From: Chryseosolibacter sp964438975
Lineage (GTDB): Bacteria > Bacteroidota > Bacteroidia > Cytophagales > Cyclobacteriaceae
Direction of reading: 5' to 3'
Length of the DNA: 44,022 nt
NCBI GenBank assembly: GCA_964438975.1
Contig: CAYTMU010000033.1
Location: 1 to 44,022, forward strand
Positions 24,388-32,232 of the stretch are shown one piece after another. The stretch's first letter is position 1. Each line of letters starts with the position of its first letter. The translations under genes and the position numbers were made by a program. Under the pieces are notes generated by a model. That model searched no databases and was not told where the DNA came from. It worked only from the letters and a program-made list of their open reading frames with translations.

Positions 24388-25053
24388 TCAAAGTATTCCA
24401 CCACTCACCACCGCCACTTCTTCGAAAGCTTTCGTAAATGCCTCAACGGGTCGGGCACCGGAGATACCGATGCGGTTCTCAACAATGAACTGCGGAACGC
24501 TCGTGATACCCAGATCGTGTAGTTCTTTCTCGGCCATCTCAATTTCGAGAAGTCCGGTGGTGCTCTCGAGCAATTGCTCAATACGGGTCACATCCATTCC
24601 GACTGAAGCTGCGATGTGGAGAAGATTTGCGGTCTTGCTCAGGTCTATGCCGTCGGTGAAATAGGCGCGAAAGAACAGTTCGACTATTTCGGACTGCTTT
24701 CCTTCATCCCGCGAGAGCATAATGATGCGATGGATATTCCGCGTGTTGGGATAGTTCGTCTGCAAGTTCAGGTTAAAGGCCAGTTCTTCGCGGGCGGCGA
24801 TCACGCGGATGTGATCAGTGAGTTCGTAGTAGCGCTCCTCCCTGCCGAATTTCCGGCTTACGTACGATTTGAAGTCGACACCCTCTGCTGGTACATGAGG
24901 GTTGAGTTCAAAGGGAAAGTAGCTCACCGAAAAATCGTATGTATCGGAGGCCATCTTCATGGCTTTTTCCAGGCGGTGTTTGCCGATATAGCACCACGGA
25001 CAGACAATGTCGGAGATGACTTCAATACTGATGGTGGCCCGAGGACCAGTCAT
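24388..25053 (-). CDS. DsbA family oxidoreductase, FrnE-like
   Basis: A 221-residue thioredoxin-fold protein with no signal peptide, hence cytosolic. The active site is Cys18-Pro-Trp-Cys21 (DIVCPWCYIGKHRLE), and the cis-Pro loop is TSVPQFIVENRIGISGARP near residue 185. A helical insertion lies between (about 65-165). FrnE-like proteins act as cytoplasmic disulfide oxidoreductases or isomerases, sometimes in stress or polyketide pathways; the exact partner is unknown. It is divergent from ahcY, with 166 bases between the starts. Confidence 0.93.
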   Translation of the reverse strand: MTGPRATISIEVISDIVCPWCYIGKHRLEKAMKMASDTYDFSVSYFPFELNPHVPAEGVDFKSYVSRKFGREERYYELTDHIRVIAAREELAFNLNLQTNYPNTRNIHRIIMLSRDEGKQSEIVELFFRAYFTDGIDLSKTANLLHIAASVGMDVTRIEQLLESTTGLLEIEMAEKELHDLGITSVPQFIVENRIGISGARPVEAFTKAFEEVAVVSGGIL

Positions 25054-25127
25054 AGGTCATTGGTTTATTTTGAAGCCCCAAAAGGCGTGCCTGCCCTCCT
25101 GGTCTTCGTTATCTTGAACCTTTGTTG

Positions 25128-25135
25128 TATTTTTG
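25128..25135 (+). promoter_or_regulatory. -7 box for ahcY
   Basis: TATTTTTG, a perfect TAnnTTTG, 84 bases upstream of the ahcY ATG. The predicted leader is about 75-80 bases and contains the hairpin at 25152-25177. No properly spaced -33 TTG was confirmed. Confidence 0.5.
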
Positions 25136-25151
25136 CCGCCAGCAGTCTACA

Positions 25152-25177
25152 ATCGCCTGATAGCGTTGCGAGGCGAT
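25152..25177 (+). promoter_or_regulatory. Hairpin in the ahcY leader
   Basis: ATCGCCT, 12 bases, AGGCGAT: a seven-pair stem inside the predicted 5' leader of the adenosylhomocysteinase gene. There is no T run, so it is not a terminator. A regulatory RNA role is possible, but I could not match it to a known SAM or SAH riboswitch. Confidence 0.3.
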
Positions 25178-25219
25178 GCTCACTGATTAACCGCATTTGA
25201 TACCCGAAAACAGAACAAC

Positions 25220-26527
25220 ATGACAGTCGACGAAAAACTCAATTTCAAGGTAAAAGATCTTTCCCTCGCAGAATGGGGAAGAAAAGAGATCAAACTCGCG
25301 GAGGCTGAAATGCCGGGACTGATGGCCACACGTGAGGAGTATGGTGCCAGCAAGCCTTTGAAAGGTGCCAGGATCGCGGGTTGTCTCCACATGACAATTC
25401 AGACAGCGGTATTGATCGAGACCCTGATTGAGCTTGGGGCGGAGGTGTCATGGTCATCGTGCAATATCTTCTCTACGCAAGATCACGCGGCGGCGGCGAT
25501 TGCTGCGGCCGGTATTCCTGTCTTCGCCTGGAAGGGCATGAATGAGGAAGAATTTGACTGGTGTATCGAACAGACGCTCCATGCGTTCAAGGATGGCCAG
25601 CCGCTGAATATGATATTGGACGACGGTGGGGACCTTACTAACATGGTACTTGACCGCTACCCGGAACTGGTTCCAGGAATACGCGGCATCTCGGAAGAAA
25701 CAACGACTGGCGTACACCGCCTCATCGAGCGTGCTAACCACGGCAAGCTCCCGTTGCCTGCGATCAACATAAATGACTCGGTTACCAAGTCGAAGTTCGA
25801 CAACAAGTATGGTTGCAAGGAGTCCTGCGTTGATGCGATCCGTCGTGCGACTGATGTGATGATCGCCGGAAAGGTTGCCGTTGTGGCTGGTTACGGTGAT
25901 GTCGGAAAAGGGTCAGCTGCTTCTTTGCGTGGGGCAGGAGCTCGTGTCATCGTGACGGAGATCGATCCTATCTGCGCGCTGCAGGCTGCAATGGATGGAT
26001 ACGCGGTCCGCAGGATGGATGAGGCAGTGAAAGATGCTGACATCGTAGTCACCGCGACCGGTAACTTTAATATCATCGTCGATCGACACTTCGAAAGCAT
26101 GAAAGACAAGACGATTGTCTGTAACATTGGTCACTTCGACAACGAGATCGATGTAGCATGGCTTAACAAGAATGCATCCAAAGACACGATCAAACCACAG
26201 GTTGATCTCTATACGTTGAAGAACGGACGCCAGGTGATCTTGTTGGCCGAAGGCCGGCTTGTGAATCTCGGATGTGCGATGGGTCACCCGTCGTTTGTGA
26301 TGTCCAATTCATTTACGAACCAGACGCTGGCGCAGATCGAATTGTGGGTGAACCACGGTCAGTATGAGAACAAGGTTTATATGCTGCCAAAACATCTCGA
26401 TGAAAAGGTGGCGAACCTGCACCTTAAGAAGATCGGTGTGGAATTGGATACCTTGTCGCCGGACCAGGCAAAGTACATCGGTGTCGAGGTCAAAGGCCCG
26501 TTCAAGCCCGACTACTACCGGTACTGA
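25220..26527 (+). CDS. ahcY: Adenosylhomocysteinase (S-adenosylhomocysteine hydrolase)
   Basis: A 435-residue cytosolic enzyme that splits S-adenosylhomocysteine into adenosine and homocysteine, renewing the methyl cycle. Diagnostic segments: the substrate-binding VSWSSCNIFSTQDHAAAAI, the region LDDGGDLTNMVLDRYPEL, the NAD-binding GYGDVGKGSAASLRGAGARV, NIGHFDNEID and the C-terminal VEVKGPFKPDYYRY, whose Lys/Tyr complete the partner subunit's NAD site. Length and motifs are normal. A -7 box and a leader hairpin precede it, and a strong terminator follows. The SAM-hydrolase-family gene in this window is distant (17.1 kb), so a link is not implied. Confidence 0.98.
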   Translation: MTVDEKLNFKVKDLSLAEWGRKEIKLAEAEMPGLMATREEYGASKPLKGARIAGCLHMTIQTAVLIETLIELGAEVSWSSCNIFSTQDHAAAAIAAAGIPVFAWKGMNEEEFDWCIEQTLHAFKDGQPLNMILDDGGDLTNMVLDRYPELVPGIRGISEETTTGVHRLIERANHGKLPLPAININDSVTKSKFDNKYGCKESCVDAIRRATDVMIAGKVAVVAGYGDVGKGSAASLRGAGARVIVTEIDPICALQAAMDGYAVRRMDEAVKDADIVVTATGNFNIIVDRHFESMKDKTIVCNIGHFDNEIDVAWLNKNASKDTIKPQVDLYTLKNGRQVILLAEGRLVNLGCAMGHPSFVMSNSFTNQTLAQIELWVNHGQYENKVYMLPKHLDEKVANLHLKKIGVELDTLSPDQAKYIGVEVKGPFKPDYYRY

Positions 26528-26551
26528 GTTCTTTTAGCCGCTTAGACATAG

Positions 26552-26591
26552 CGCGTAGTCTCTTGCTGACAGGCAGTGGCTACGCGTTTTT
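26552..26591 (+). terminator. Rho-independent terminator of ahcY
   Basis: CGCGTAG and CTACGCG form a seven-pair stem around a 21-base loop, followed by five T at 26587-26591. It ends 40 bases before the response regulator start, so that gene must have its own promoter. The loop is long but the stem is GC-rich. Confidence 0.7.
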
Positions 26592-26631
26592 CAATTCGGA
26601 TATTCATCTTTTCTTTCTATTTTGAGCTACC

Positions 26632-27975
26632 ATGGCCTCCATTCTGCTAGTCGAAGATGATCTGACCTTCTCTCGTATCCTGGAGGGGTTCCTCACGCGA
26701 AAGGGGTTTCGCGTCACCACTGCACATAAGGGTAAGGACGGGATGAAAGCGTTTGAAACGAAGTCGTTCGATTTCGTTCTGCTGGACTACCGCTTGCCAG
26801 ACACGACCGGGATGGATATCCTGCTTGAGATCAGGAAGTCGAATACGACCGTCCCAATTGTCATCATGACAAGCTTTAATGACATCCGCACCGCAGTGCG
26901 TGCGATTAAAGCGGGTGCATATGAGTATATCACGAAGCCGGTCAACCCGGACGAGCTATTGATGGTGCTTGAGAACGCGGCCAAGAAGGAGAAAGAAGGG
27001 GTTGTAGCGCCAGCCTCCTCTGACGAACCCAAGTTCGTTACTGGTAGCAGTGCCTTAGCAAAGGAACTTTACGACATGGTGAAGCTTGTAGCTCCTACGA
27101 ATATGTCCGTGCTCATTGAAGGGGAAAGTGGAACCGGGAAAGAGAATGTGGCGCGCACGATACACCGGACGAGCCCCCGTGCGAAAGGCCCATTTGTGGC
27201 GGTTGATTGCGGTGCGCTCTCGAAGGAGCTGGCGGGCAGTGAATTGTTCGGCCACGTCAAGGGCAGTTTCACAGGAGCAGTGACCGACAAGGTCGGCCAG
27301 TTCGTAGCGGCTCACAACGGAACTATCTTCCTTGATGAAGTGGGCAATCTCTCTTACGACGTGCAAGTCAAGCTACTTCGCGCGATCCAGGAACGGATCG
27401 TTGTGCCTATTGGGAGTAATAAGGAGGTGCGCATCGATGTTCGTATCCTTACTGCCACTAATGAGGATCTCGCGGAGAGCGTGAAGAAGGGTGAGTTTCG
27501 CGAGGACCTATATCACCGGATTAACGAGTTCAAGCTGACTGTTCCCGCACTGCGGGAGCGGGGAAAGGATTTGTTCGAGTTTCTGGACTTTTTCAGAGAG
27601 GAGGCGAATCGGGAACTCGATCGAAACGTGCAGACGTTCGATCCGGAAGTAATGAGAATATTTGAAGCGTACGACTGGCCTGGCAACTTGCGCGAGATGC
27701 GAAATGTTGTGAAACGCGCGGTCTTACTGACCCTCGGCGAAAATGTTACGCTGCAGAGTCTGCCGCCGGAGATGATCGAGAATATGCACGCTGCAGAGCG
27801 ACGGGAGAAGACCGAAGGGGTATACGACCTCAAAGCGCTACAGGAAGTACAGGAACGCGAGATGATCTTGAAAACGCTCCGCGAGGTTCGCTATAACAAA
27901 TCGAAAGCGGCCCGTATCCTGAATATTGACCGCAAGACCTTGTACCTGAAGATGGATAAGTACGGGATCGAGTAA
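26632..27975 (+). CDS. Sigma-54-dependent response regulator (NtrC/AtoC type)
   Basis: A 447-residue transcription activator. The receiver domain (1-115) has the acidic pair Asp9/Asp10, phosphorylation site Asp52 (LLDYRLPDTTG), Thr80 and Lys102. The AAA+ domain has Walker A GESGTGKE (164-171) and the sigma-54 contact loop GSFTGA (211-216; the common form is GAFTGA), plus DVRILTATNEDL and GNLREMRNVVKRAV. The C-terminus (about 405-447) is a Fis-type helix-turn-helix (NKSKAARILNIDRKTLYLKM). It faces the hybrid kinase gene tail to tail with 13 bases between, so the two are probably a pair, though the kinase may use its own receiver and Hpt domains as relay steps. Confidence 0.96.
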   Translation: MASILLVEDDLTFSRILEGFLTRKGFRVTTAHKGKDGMKAFETKSFDFVLLDYRLPDTTGMDILLEIRKSNTTVPIVIMTSFNDIRTAVRAIKAGAYEYITKPVNPDELLMVLENAAKKEKEGVVAPASSDEPKFVTGSSALAKELYDMVKLVAPTNMSVLIEGESGTGKENVARTIHRTSPRAKGPFVAVDCGALSKELAGSELFGHVKGSFTGAVTDKVGQFVAAHNGTIFLDEVGNLSYDVQVKLLRAIQERIVVPIGSNKEVRIDVRILTATNEDLAESVKKGEFREDLYHRINEFKLTVPALRERGKDLFEFLDFFREEANRELDRNVQTFDPEVMRIFEAYDWPGNLREMRNVVKRAVLLTLGENVTLQSLPPEMIENMHAAERREKTEGVYDLKALQEVQEREMILKTLREVRYNKSKAARILNIDRKTLYLKMDKYGIE

Positions 27976-27988
27976 CCGCTGAGACGGA

Positions 27989-30469
27989 TCAAGTCAGCTG
28001 TATCTGCACGACGGCCTCGTCGAGATGACCCAGCGCTTCTTGTAAATCTTTCCCGAGTGTCTCAACGTTTTCTCCAGACACGATCCTAAGTTCTAACTCC
28101 TGAAATCGACTGCCGAGACCACGCATTCCGATTTGTGAGAGGCGGCCGGCCAGGCGGTGAACTATTTCCCGGCTGACATTGGTATCGCGAGCCTGCATGG
28201 CGTTTCGCAAGACTTCTACATCCACACTGGTTTCCTCGACGAATTGTGCAACGACGGATTGAAAGAGCGATTCATCATTCAACGTCATCTTTCGCAAGAC
28301 CGACAAGTCTGGCATATCCGGTGCGTGCGGTTTTGCAACGTTCAGCAGGCTCAGCAGTTCTATCGCGCGGAAGGGCTTCGAAAGGATGGCATCGAAACCC
28401 TGCTCAAGGATATCATCTCGTTCTTCTGTCAGCACGTGCGCCGTCAGTGCGATGAACTTGACGTGTTGTGGATATTTCGTTCGCAGTTCCCGGCAAAGCT
28501 CCACTCCATTCATCGATGGCATTCGAATATCCAGGAAGACATGGGTCGTGTCGTCGTCGACGGGGAAGGCGATACACTCATGGGGATTGTCGAAGGTGAT
28601 GTGTTCGATGCCGTTCTTGTCGAGTATGAGTGAGCACAACCGCAGGATCAAAGGATCGTCGTCGACCACGATTACTTTCCCGTCGACGGCCGGCATGGAT
28701 ACTTGAGGACTCGATTCAATAGCTTGTTCGCGTGTGCTGGTAGATTTTTCATACCGAAGTTCCACCTGGAATGTCGAACCGGAACCCGGTTGGCTTGTGA
28801 CGCGGAGTTCCCCGCCCTGGGCGTCTACAAGTGCCTTGACTATCGTTAGTCCGAGTCCTGTACCTCCGTAGTGCCGTGTGATATTCGGATTGGCCTGTTC
28901 AAACTGGTTGAAGATTTTTTCCAGGTCGTCTGGGACAATGCCGATACCGGTGTCTGCTATCGCGAACTTGCAGGCGACCTGGGTGTCCTCCACGGTCGTG
29001 GTAACGGAGAGTTTGATAAACCCTTTACGTGTAAACTTGACGGCGTTGCCAAGCAGGTTGTATAATATCTGGCGCAGCCGGAACGTATCGCCTGCTAACG
29101 TAACATCTGAGATGTTCTCAGTGTCGAGCACAAATGTGAGCCCCTTTTGTTCGGCCTGGATGCGCATCGCCGCTTCCACTTCTTTGATCAGTGGAAGTAG
29201 TTGGAACGGCTTCTTCTCGAGCGTGAAGCTCCCCGACGATATCCGGCTGTAGTCGAGCACCTCGTTGACGATATGCAACAGGTGCTCGGATGAGTTGTGA
29301 ATGGCTGCGACCGCGTCCCCCGGGTTCTTGGGATCTTGTTTCAATTGTTCGGCGAAACCCAGGATCGATTGCAACGGTGTGCGGATCTCGTGGCTCATGT
29401 TCGCAAGGAATCGCTGTTTGATTTGGGAGAGTTCTTCCGCTTTGTCGCGAGCCATTTCAAGTTGCGCCTTGTAGTAGTTGCTGCGCGTTACATCGATATA
29501 AATGAGGTAAATGAAGAAGGCGGCGGCAAGCACGAACGTCAGCAATAGAAGGTTGGTTCGTGAAATGCTCTGATTCATTACGGACACGGCGTGGCTGTTC
29601 GTGTCTTTCATGCGTTCGAGTTCCTCGATTTCCACGTCGTGTAGAATATTGAGGAGTTGATTGATAAATATGCTATTAGCCTGAATGAGATCCAGTTCCT
29701 GTCGCTCAAGCTGTTTTTGTTGTGTCCGCTGCTCCGTTTCGAGTTCCCGCATGATGCGCTCAACGTCCAACAAGGCATCGTTCTGCCGCGCGACAGCAAG
29801 TGTGTCAATATTGACACTGAAATGCTCTTCCACTTTAATGGTGGGCGCTTCCTCCTCCTCGGATTCCTTCTTGCTGAACAGTTGTCGAAAGAAGGAGCGG
29901 TGTTCCTTCTTCTGAAGCCGGGTCGTGTCGGGCAGATATGTGGTGATCGTCCGTCTTTGATGAGTGATCAGGCTACTGTCAATGGACATGCCCTCGTTTG
30001 TAAGGATCGACGCGAGAGTGTCGAGCTGTGCTGAAAATTTCCGAGTGTCGAGTATCTCTGCTTTGACCTTGAGATAAGAGAAGAAAAGTTTGTTGCGGTC
30101 GTTGAGGACCGTTCTCATCTGTGCCAGCCGGCTTAACTGGCTTGTATCCCAAGGGATGTGCGTCAGGGAGTCGATTAGCGTGTTGAGATTACTCGACTGG
30201 TTCAGGAACGAGTGATAGGGTTTGTTAGGATTGGTAATGGCTTCCGCCCGCTGCATCTGGTCCAGCGTCGTAATTTCATGAAATACACGATTTAGTAGCG
30301 TGAGCTTTTCGTTTGGTTCAGACAGTTCTTCAACGCTGCCGAGAAGTTCTCGGAAAGAAAAGCGACTGATACTTTGCGCGACCACTACCGCAATGAACGC
30401 CAGCATAAACGCAGCCAGGACTTTGCGGACAACGGACCGGGGATTGAGACTGTTCTTAATATATCCCAT
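27989..30469 (-). CDS. Hybrid sensor histidine kinase with receiver and Hpt domains
   Basis: An 826-residue inner-membrane kinase. Membrane helix 1 is at about residues 17-37, a helical periplasmic sensor of about 270 residues follows (with a Glu-rich insert KKESEEEEAP near 200), and helix 2 is at about 306-326. HisKA carries His360 (ANMSHEIRTPLQSILGF); HATPase has NLLGNAVKF, DTGIGI and GGTGLGL. The receiver has Asp647 (THVFLDIRMPSMNG), and the C-terminal Hpt domain has His771 (EIVHRLAGRLSQIG). It can therefore run a full His-Asp-His relay to a separate regulator, most simply the sigma-54 activator it faces. The stimulus is unknown; the sensor does not match a named small-molecule domain that I recognise. 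Confidence 0.95.
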   Translation of the reverse strand: MGYIKNSLNPRSVVRKVLAAFMLAFIAVVVAQSISRFSFRELLGSVEELSEPNEKLTLLNRVFHEITTLDQMQRAEAITNPNKPYHSFLNQSSNLNTLIDSLTHIPWDTSQLSRLAQMRTVLNDRNKLFFSYLKVKAEILDTRKFSAQLDTLASILTNEGMSIDSSLITHQRRTITTYLPDTTRLQKKEHRSFFRQLFSKKESEEEEAPTIKVEEHFSVNIDTLAVARQNDALLDVERIMRELETEQRTQQKQLERQELDLIQANSIFINQLLNILHDVEIEELERMKDTNSHAVSVMNQSISRTNLLLLTFVLAAAFFIYLIYIDVTRSNYYKAQLEMARDKAEELSQIKQRFLANMSHEIRTPLQSILGFAEQLKQDPKNPGDAVAAIHNSSEHLLHIVNEVLDYSRISSGSFTLEKKPFQLLPLIKEVEAAMRIQAEQKGLTFVLDTENISDVTLAGDTFRLRQILYNLLGNAVKFTRKGFIKLSVTTTVEDTQVACKFAIADTGIGIVPDDLEKIFNQFEQANPNITRHYGGTGLGLTIVKALVDAQGGELRVTSQPGSGSTFQVELRYEKSTSTREQAIESSPQVSMPAVDGKVIVVDDDPLILRLCSLILDKNGIEHITFDNPHECIAFPVDDDTTHVFLDIRMPSMNGVELCRELRTKYPQHVKFIALTAHVLTEERDDILEQGFDAILSKPFRAIELLSLLNVAKPHAPDMPDLSVLRKMTLNDESLFQSVVAQFVEETSVDVEVLRNAMQARDTNVSREIVHRLAGRLSQIGMRGLGSRFQELELRIVSGENVETLGKDLQEALGHLDEAVVQIQLT

Positions 30470-30633
30470 GAAGACACGCTCTTTTCCGGATGACTAGCCG
30501 ATAACGAAGGTGATAATTGCCTTATCAAATATCGTGTTTTCGGCGCAAAATCGACCGGTTTATAGAAACAATTGTCCTCAGGAAATGATTCGTCTGCATC
30601 CTGATCCCCTGGTCCGTTGTCCGTGCATCCTGA

Positions 30634-30786
30634 TCATACGCTCCTTCCACGTATCAGACGCAGCAGGATAGCGATCACCGCAATGACCAACAATACGTGT
30701 ATGATGCTGCCTACACTGAAGACAAACGCGCCTAACAACCATCCGATGATGAGAATGATAGCAATGATGTACAATAGATCGCCCAT
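30634..30786 (-). CDS. Lmo0937-family small membrane protein
   Basis: 50 residues: MGDLLYIIAIILIIGWLLGA, then FVFSVGSIIHVLLVIAVIAI, then LLRLIRGRSV. Two hydrophobic helices joined by a short FxxGxxIH-type turn and a basic tail match the lmo0937 family of small membrane proteins found in many bacteria, often stress-linked. It is encoded alone on the minus strand between the histidine kinase gene (164 bases away) and a small membrane protein gene on the other strand. No clear promoter was confirmed: GATTTTTG upstream is one base off the consensus. Confidence 0.85.
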   Translation of the reverse strand: MGDLLYIIAIILIIGWLLGAFVFSVGSIIHVLLVIAVIAILLRLIRGRSV

Positions 30787-30998
30787 AGTTAGTTTTTTAA
30801 CCGTCAGAACCAAAAATCAATGCCAACGTGTGCAAACGGGACGATACTATCTTGAGATATTGCGAAGCCGGTTATCGAAGACGTTAGGTGTGGAATTTCT
30901 TGCTGAGTCTGTGGACGTTCGGAACCTCGGCTCACTTCTTAACGTTAAATCACTATGGTGGCATCATTTTCTTATTTGCTACCGATAAATAGCGTATT

Positions 30999-31199
30999 AT
31001 GGAGATCTTACTGATTGTATTGTCACTGGTTGCAGCTTACGTGCTGTTTATATCAGTTAGCTATCTTTTGATCCGCCTGATCTTTCAGAAAATTGAGGTG
31101 GACGATATTGACGAAGTGCGGCCTACCCGGTTACGGCCACGGCGATATGACTCGCGTACGCCTACCGAGTTTGCAAAAAGAAAGAACCTGGCTTACTAG
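30999..31199 (+). CDS. Small single-helix membrane protein, unknown
   Basis: 66 residues with one long hydrophobic helix (about 3-29) followed by a charged tail (EVDDIDEVRPTRLRPRRYD). I do not recognise a family. It is supported by a clean start, a helix typical of small inner-membrane proteins, and a strong terminator that begins inside the last codons: the stop codon (31197-31199) lies within the hairpin. No partner gene is adjacent on the same strand. Confidence 0.65.
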   Translation: MEILLIVLSLVAAYVLFISVSYLLIRLIFQKIEVDDIDEVRPTRLRPRRYDSRTPTEFAKRKNLAY

Positions 31200-31213
31200 C
31201 CAGGTTCTTTTTT
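31181..31213. terminator. Strong bidirectional terminator overlapping a stop codon
   Basis: AAAGAACCTGGCT, loop TACT, AGCCAGGTTCTTT, then three more T. Thirteen perfect pairs. It ends the small rightward gene and faces the outer-membrane barrel gene that ends at 31242 on the other strand; the A-rich left flank makes it usable from that side too. Confidence 0.88.
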
Positions 31214-31241
31214 GTGTAGGACTGTAGAGTTTTTCTACAGT

Positions 31242-31904
31242 CTAGTACTCACTGCGTCCCACTCGATTGTTCAGGTTGAAGGCGAGATATAACTGCGCTA
31301 CCTGATTCTTCGAATTTCCAAACAGCATGTGTGCACCACGAGACTCGGCTATCTTTTTGAGGCCATAGTTGTAACGCACACCGAGTTGTGCTGCAGGCCC
31401 GAAGTTGAATCCGATGCCCGCAGCCAATCCGTAATCCCAATCCGTAAAGTTGTCCCGGTCAATTGTATCAAACTCGTTGCTGGGATCGTTGTCGTTGTTA
31501 CGAATCTCTGCGCCGAGAAGATACGCCCAGTAAGGACCCGCATGGATCTCAGCAAAGTCACCAAGCTTGAACACGGCGAGCACCGGAATATCGATATAGC
31601 TCAGGTTGAATTTCGTTTCAAAACGCGCGCTGTTGCTGTTGATCCAGGTGACACCCGTTCCTTTGGTAGAGAAATTCACTTCAGGTTGAATGGCAAACGC
31701 TTCACTGGCGAAGAGTTGCCCGAAAACGCCGGCATGCCATCCGATTCTCGCTTTGTCATCGTGAACATCCGTGGCGTATAGATTACTCATGTTCAAACCG
31801 GCTTTAATACCCGCTCTGGCGTATTGCGCCTGTGCCTCTGTCACCGTGAGTATTGACATCGCCATCGCACATACCAGCAAACTCACATTTTTCACTCGTT
31901 TCAT
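31242..31904 (-). CDS. Outer-membrane beta-barrel protein (PorT/OMP_b-brl_2 type)
   Basis: 220 residues. The signal peptide ends in TEAQAQ (about 22-27). The mature part starts with YARAGIKAGLNMSNLYATD, the usual first strand of the small Bacteroidota barrel family, and continues with alternating strands such as FETKFNLSYIDIPVLAVFKLGD, WDYGLAAGIGFNFGPAAQLGVRYNY (a canonical late strand) and a final strand ending NLNNRVGRSEY. About eight strands are predicted. Function is unknown; such proteins are often surface or immunogenic porin-like barrels. It is monocistronic. Confidence 0.88.
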   Translation of the reverse strand: MKRVKNVSLLVCAMAMSILTVTEAQAQYARAGIKAGLNMSNLYATDVHDDKARIGWHAGVFGQLFASEAFAIQPEVNFSTKGTGVTWINSNSARFETKFNLSYIDIPVLAVFKLGDFAEIHAGPYWAYLLGAEIRNNDNDPSNEFDTIDRDNFTDWDYGLAAGIGFNFGPAAQLGVRYNYGLKKIAESRGAHMLFGNSKNQVAQLYLAFNLNNRVGRSEY

Positions 31905-32143
31905 TGTCTTTCAGTTTAGTTGGACATAGTTGTCTGGAGTGTAAGGGTGAAAGCGTGTGCCATGTCTGGCCGATCATCCACTGGCATCGCCAAAATGCTC
32001 GAAATTGACTGTGAACGACGGAGCGTGCATAACGATCGGGAAGCACACATGCTTTTGCCGGATCGGAGAATTTCTGGCACGCGTTTTCGTAAGGATCCAG
32101 TAAGCCGCCGGTATTGTTGGCGACAGATCAATAGAAGTTGAGT

Positions 32144-32218
32144 ATGAAAAGGAGACTAATTACAATGCTGATAGGAATATCAATGTTCCTGCTCCTGATG
32201 GGAATGCAGCTCATGTAA
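32144..32218 (+). CDS. Possible 24-residue hydrophobic Met-rich peptide
   Basis: MKRRLITMLIGISMFLLLMG then MQLM. A basic start and a single hydrophobic helix with six Met would suit a tiny membrane protein, but it also resembles a truncated signal peptide. It lies in the 239-base gap before pgk (other strand). There is no independent evidence of translation. The preceding part of the gap (31905-32143) shows no gene. Confidence 0.3.
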   Translation: MKRRLITMLIGISMFLLLMGMQLM

Positions 32219-32232
32219 GAGCACGGCCTGCG

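Noticed and set aside
25136..25219. Known SAM or SAH riboswitch ahead of ahcY
   Set aside because: Only one simple hairpin is visible, without the conserved core of any class I can recall; kept only as a hairpin.
31905..32143. 73- to 80-residue frames in the gap before pgk
   Set aside because: Arg/Ser/Cys-rich translations without signal, domain or promoter; treated as non-coding.
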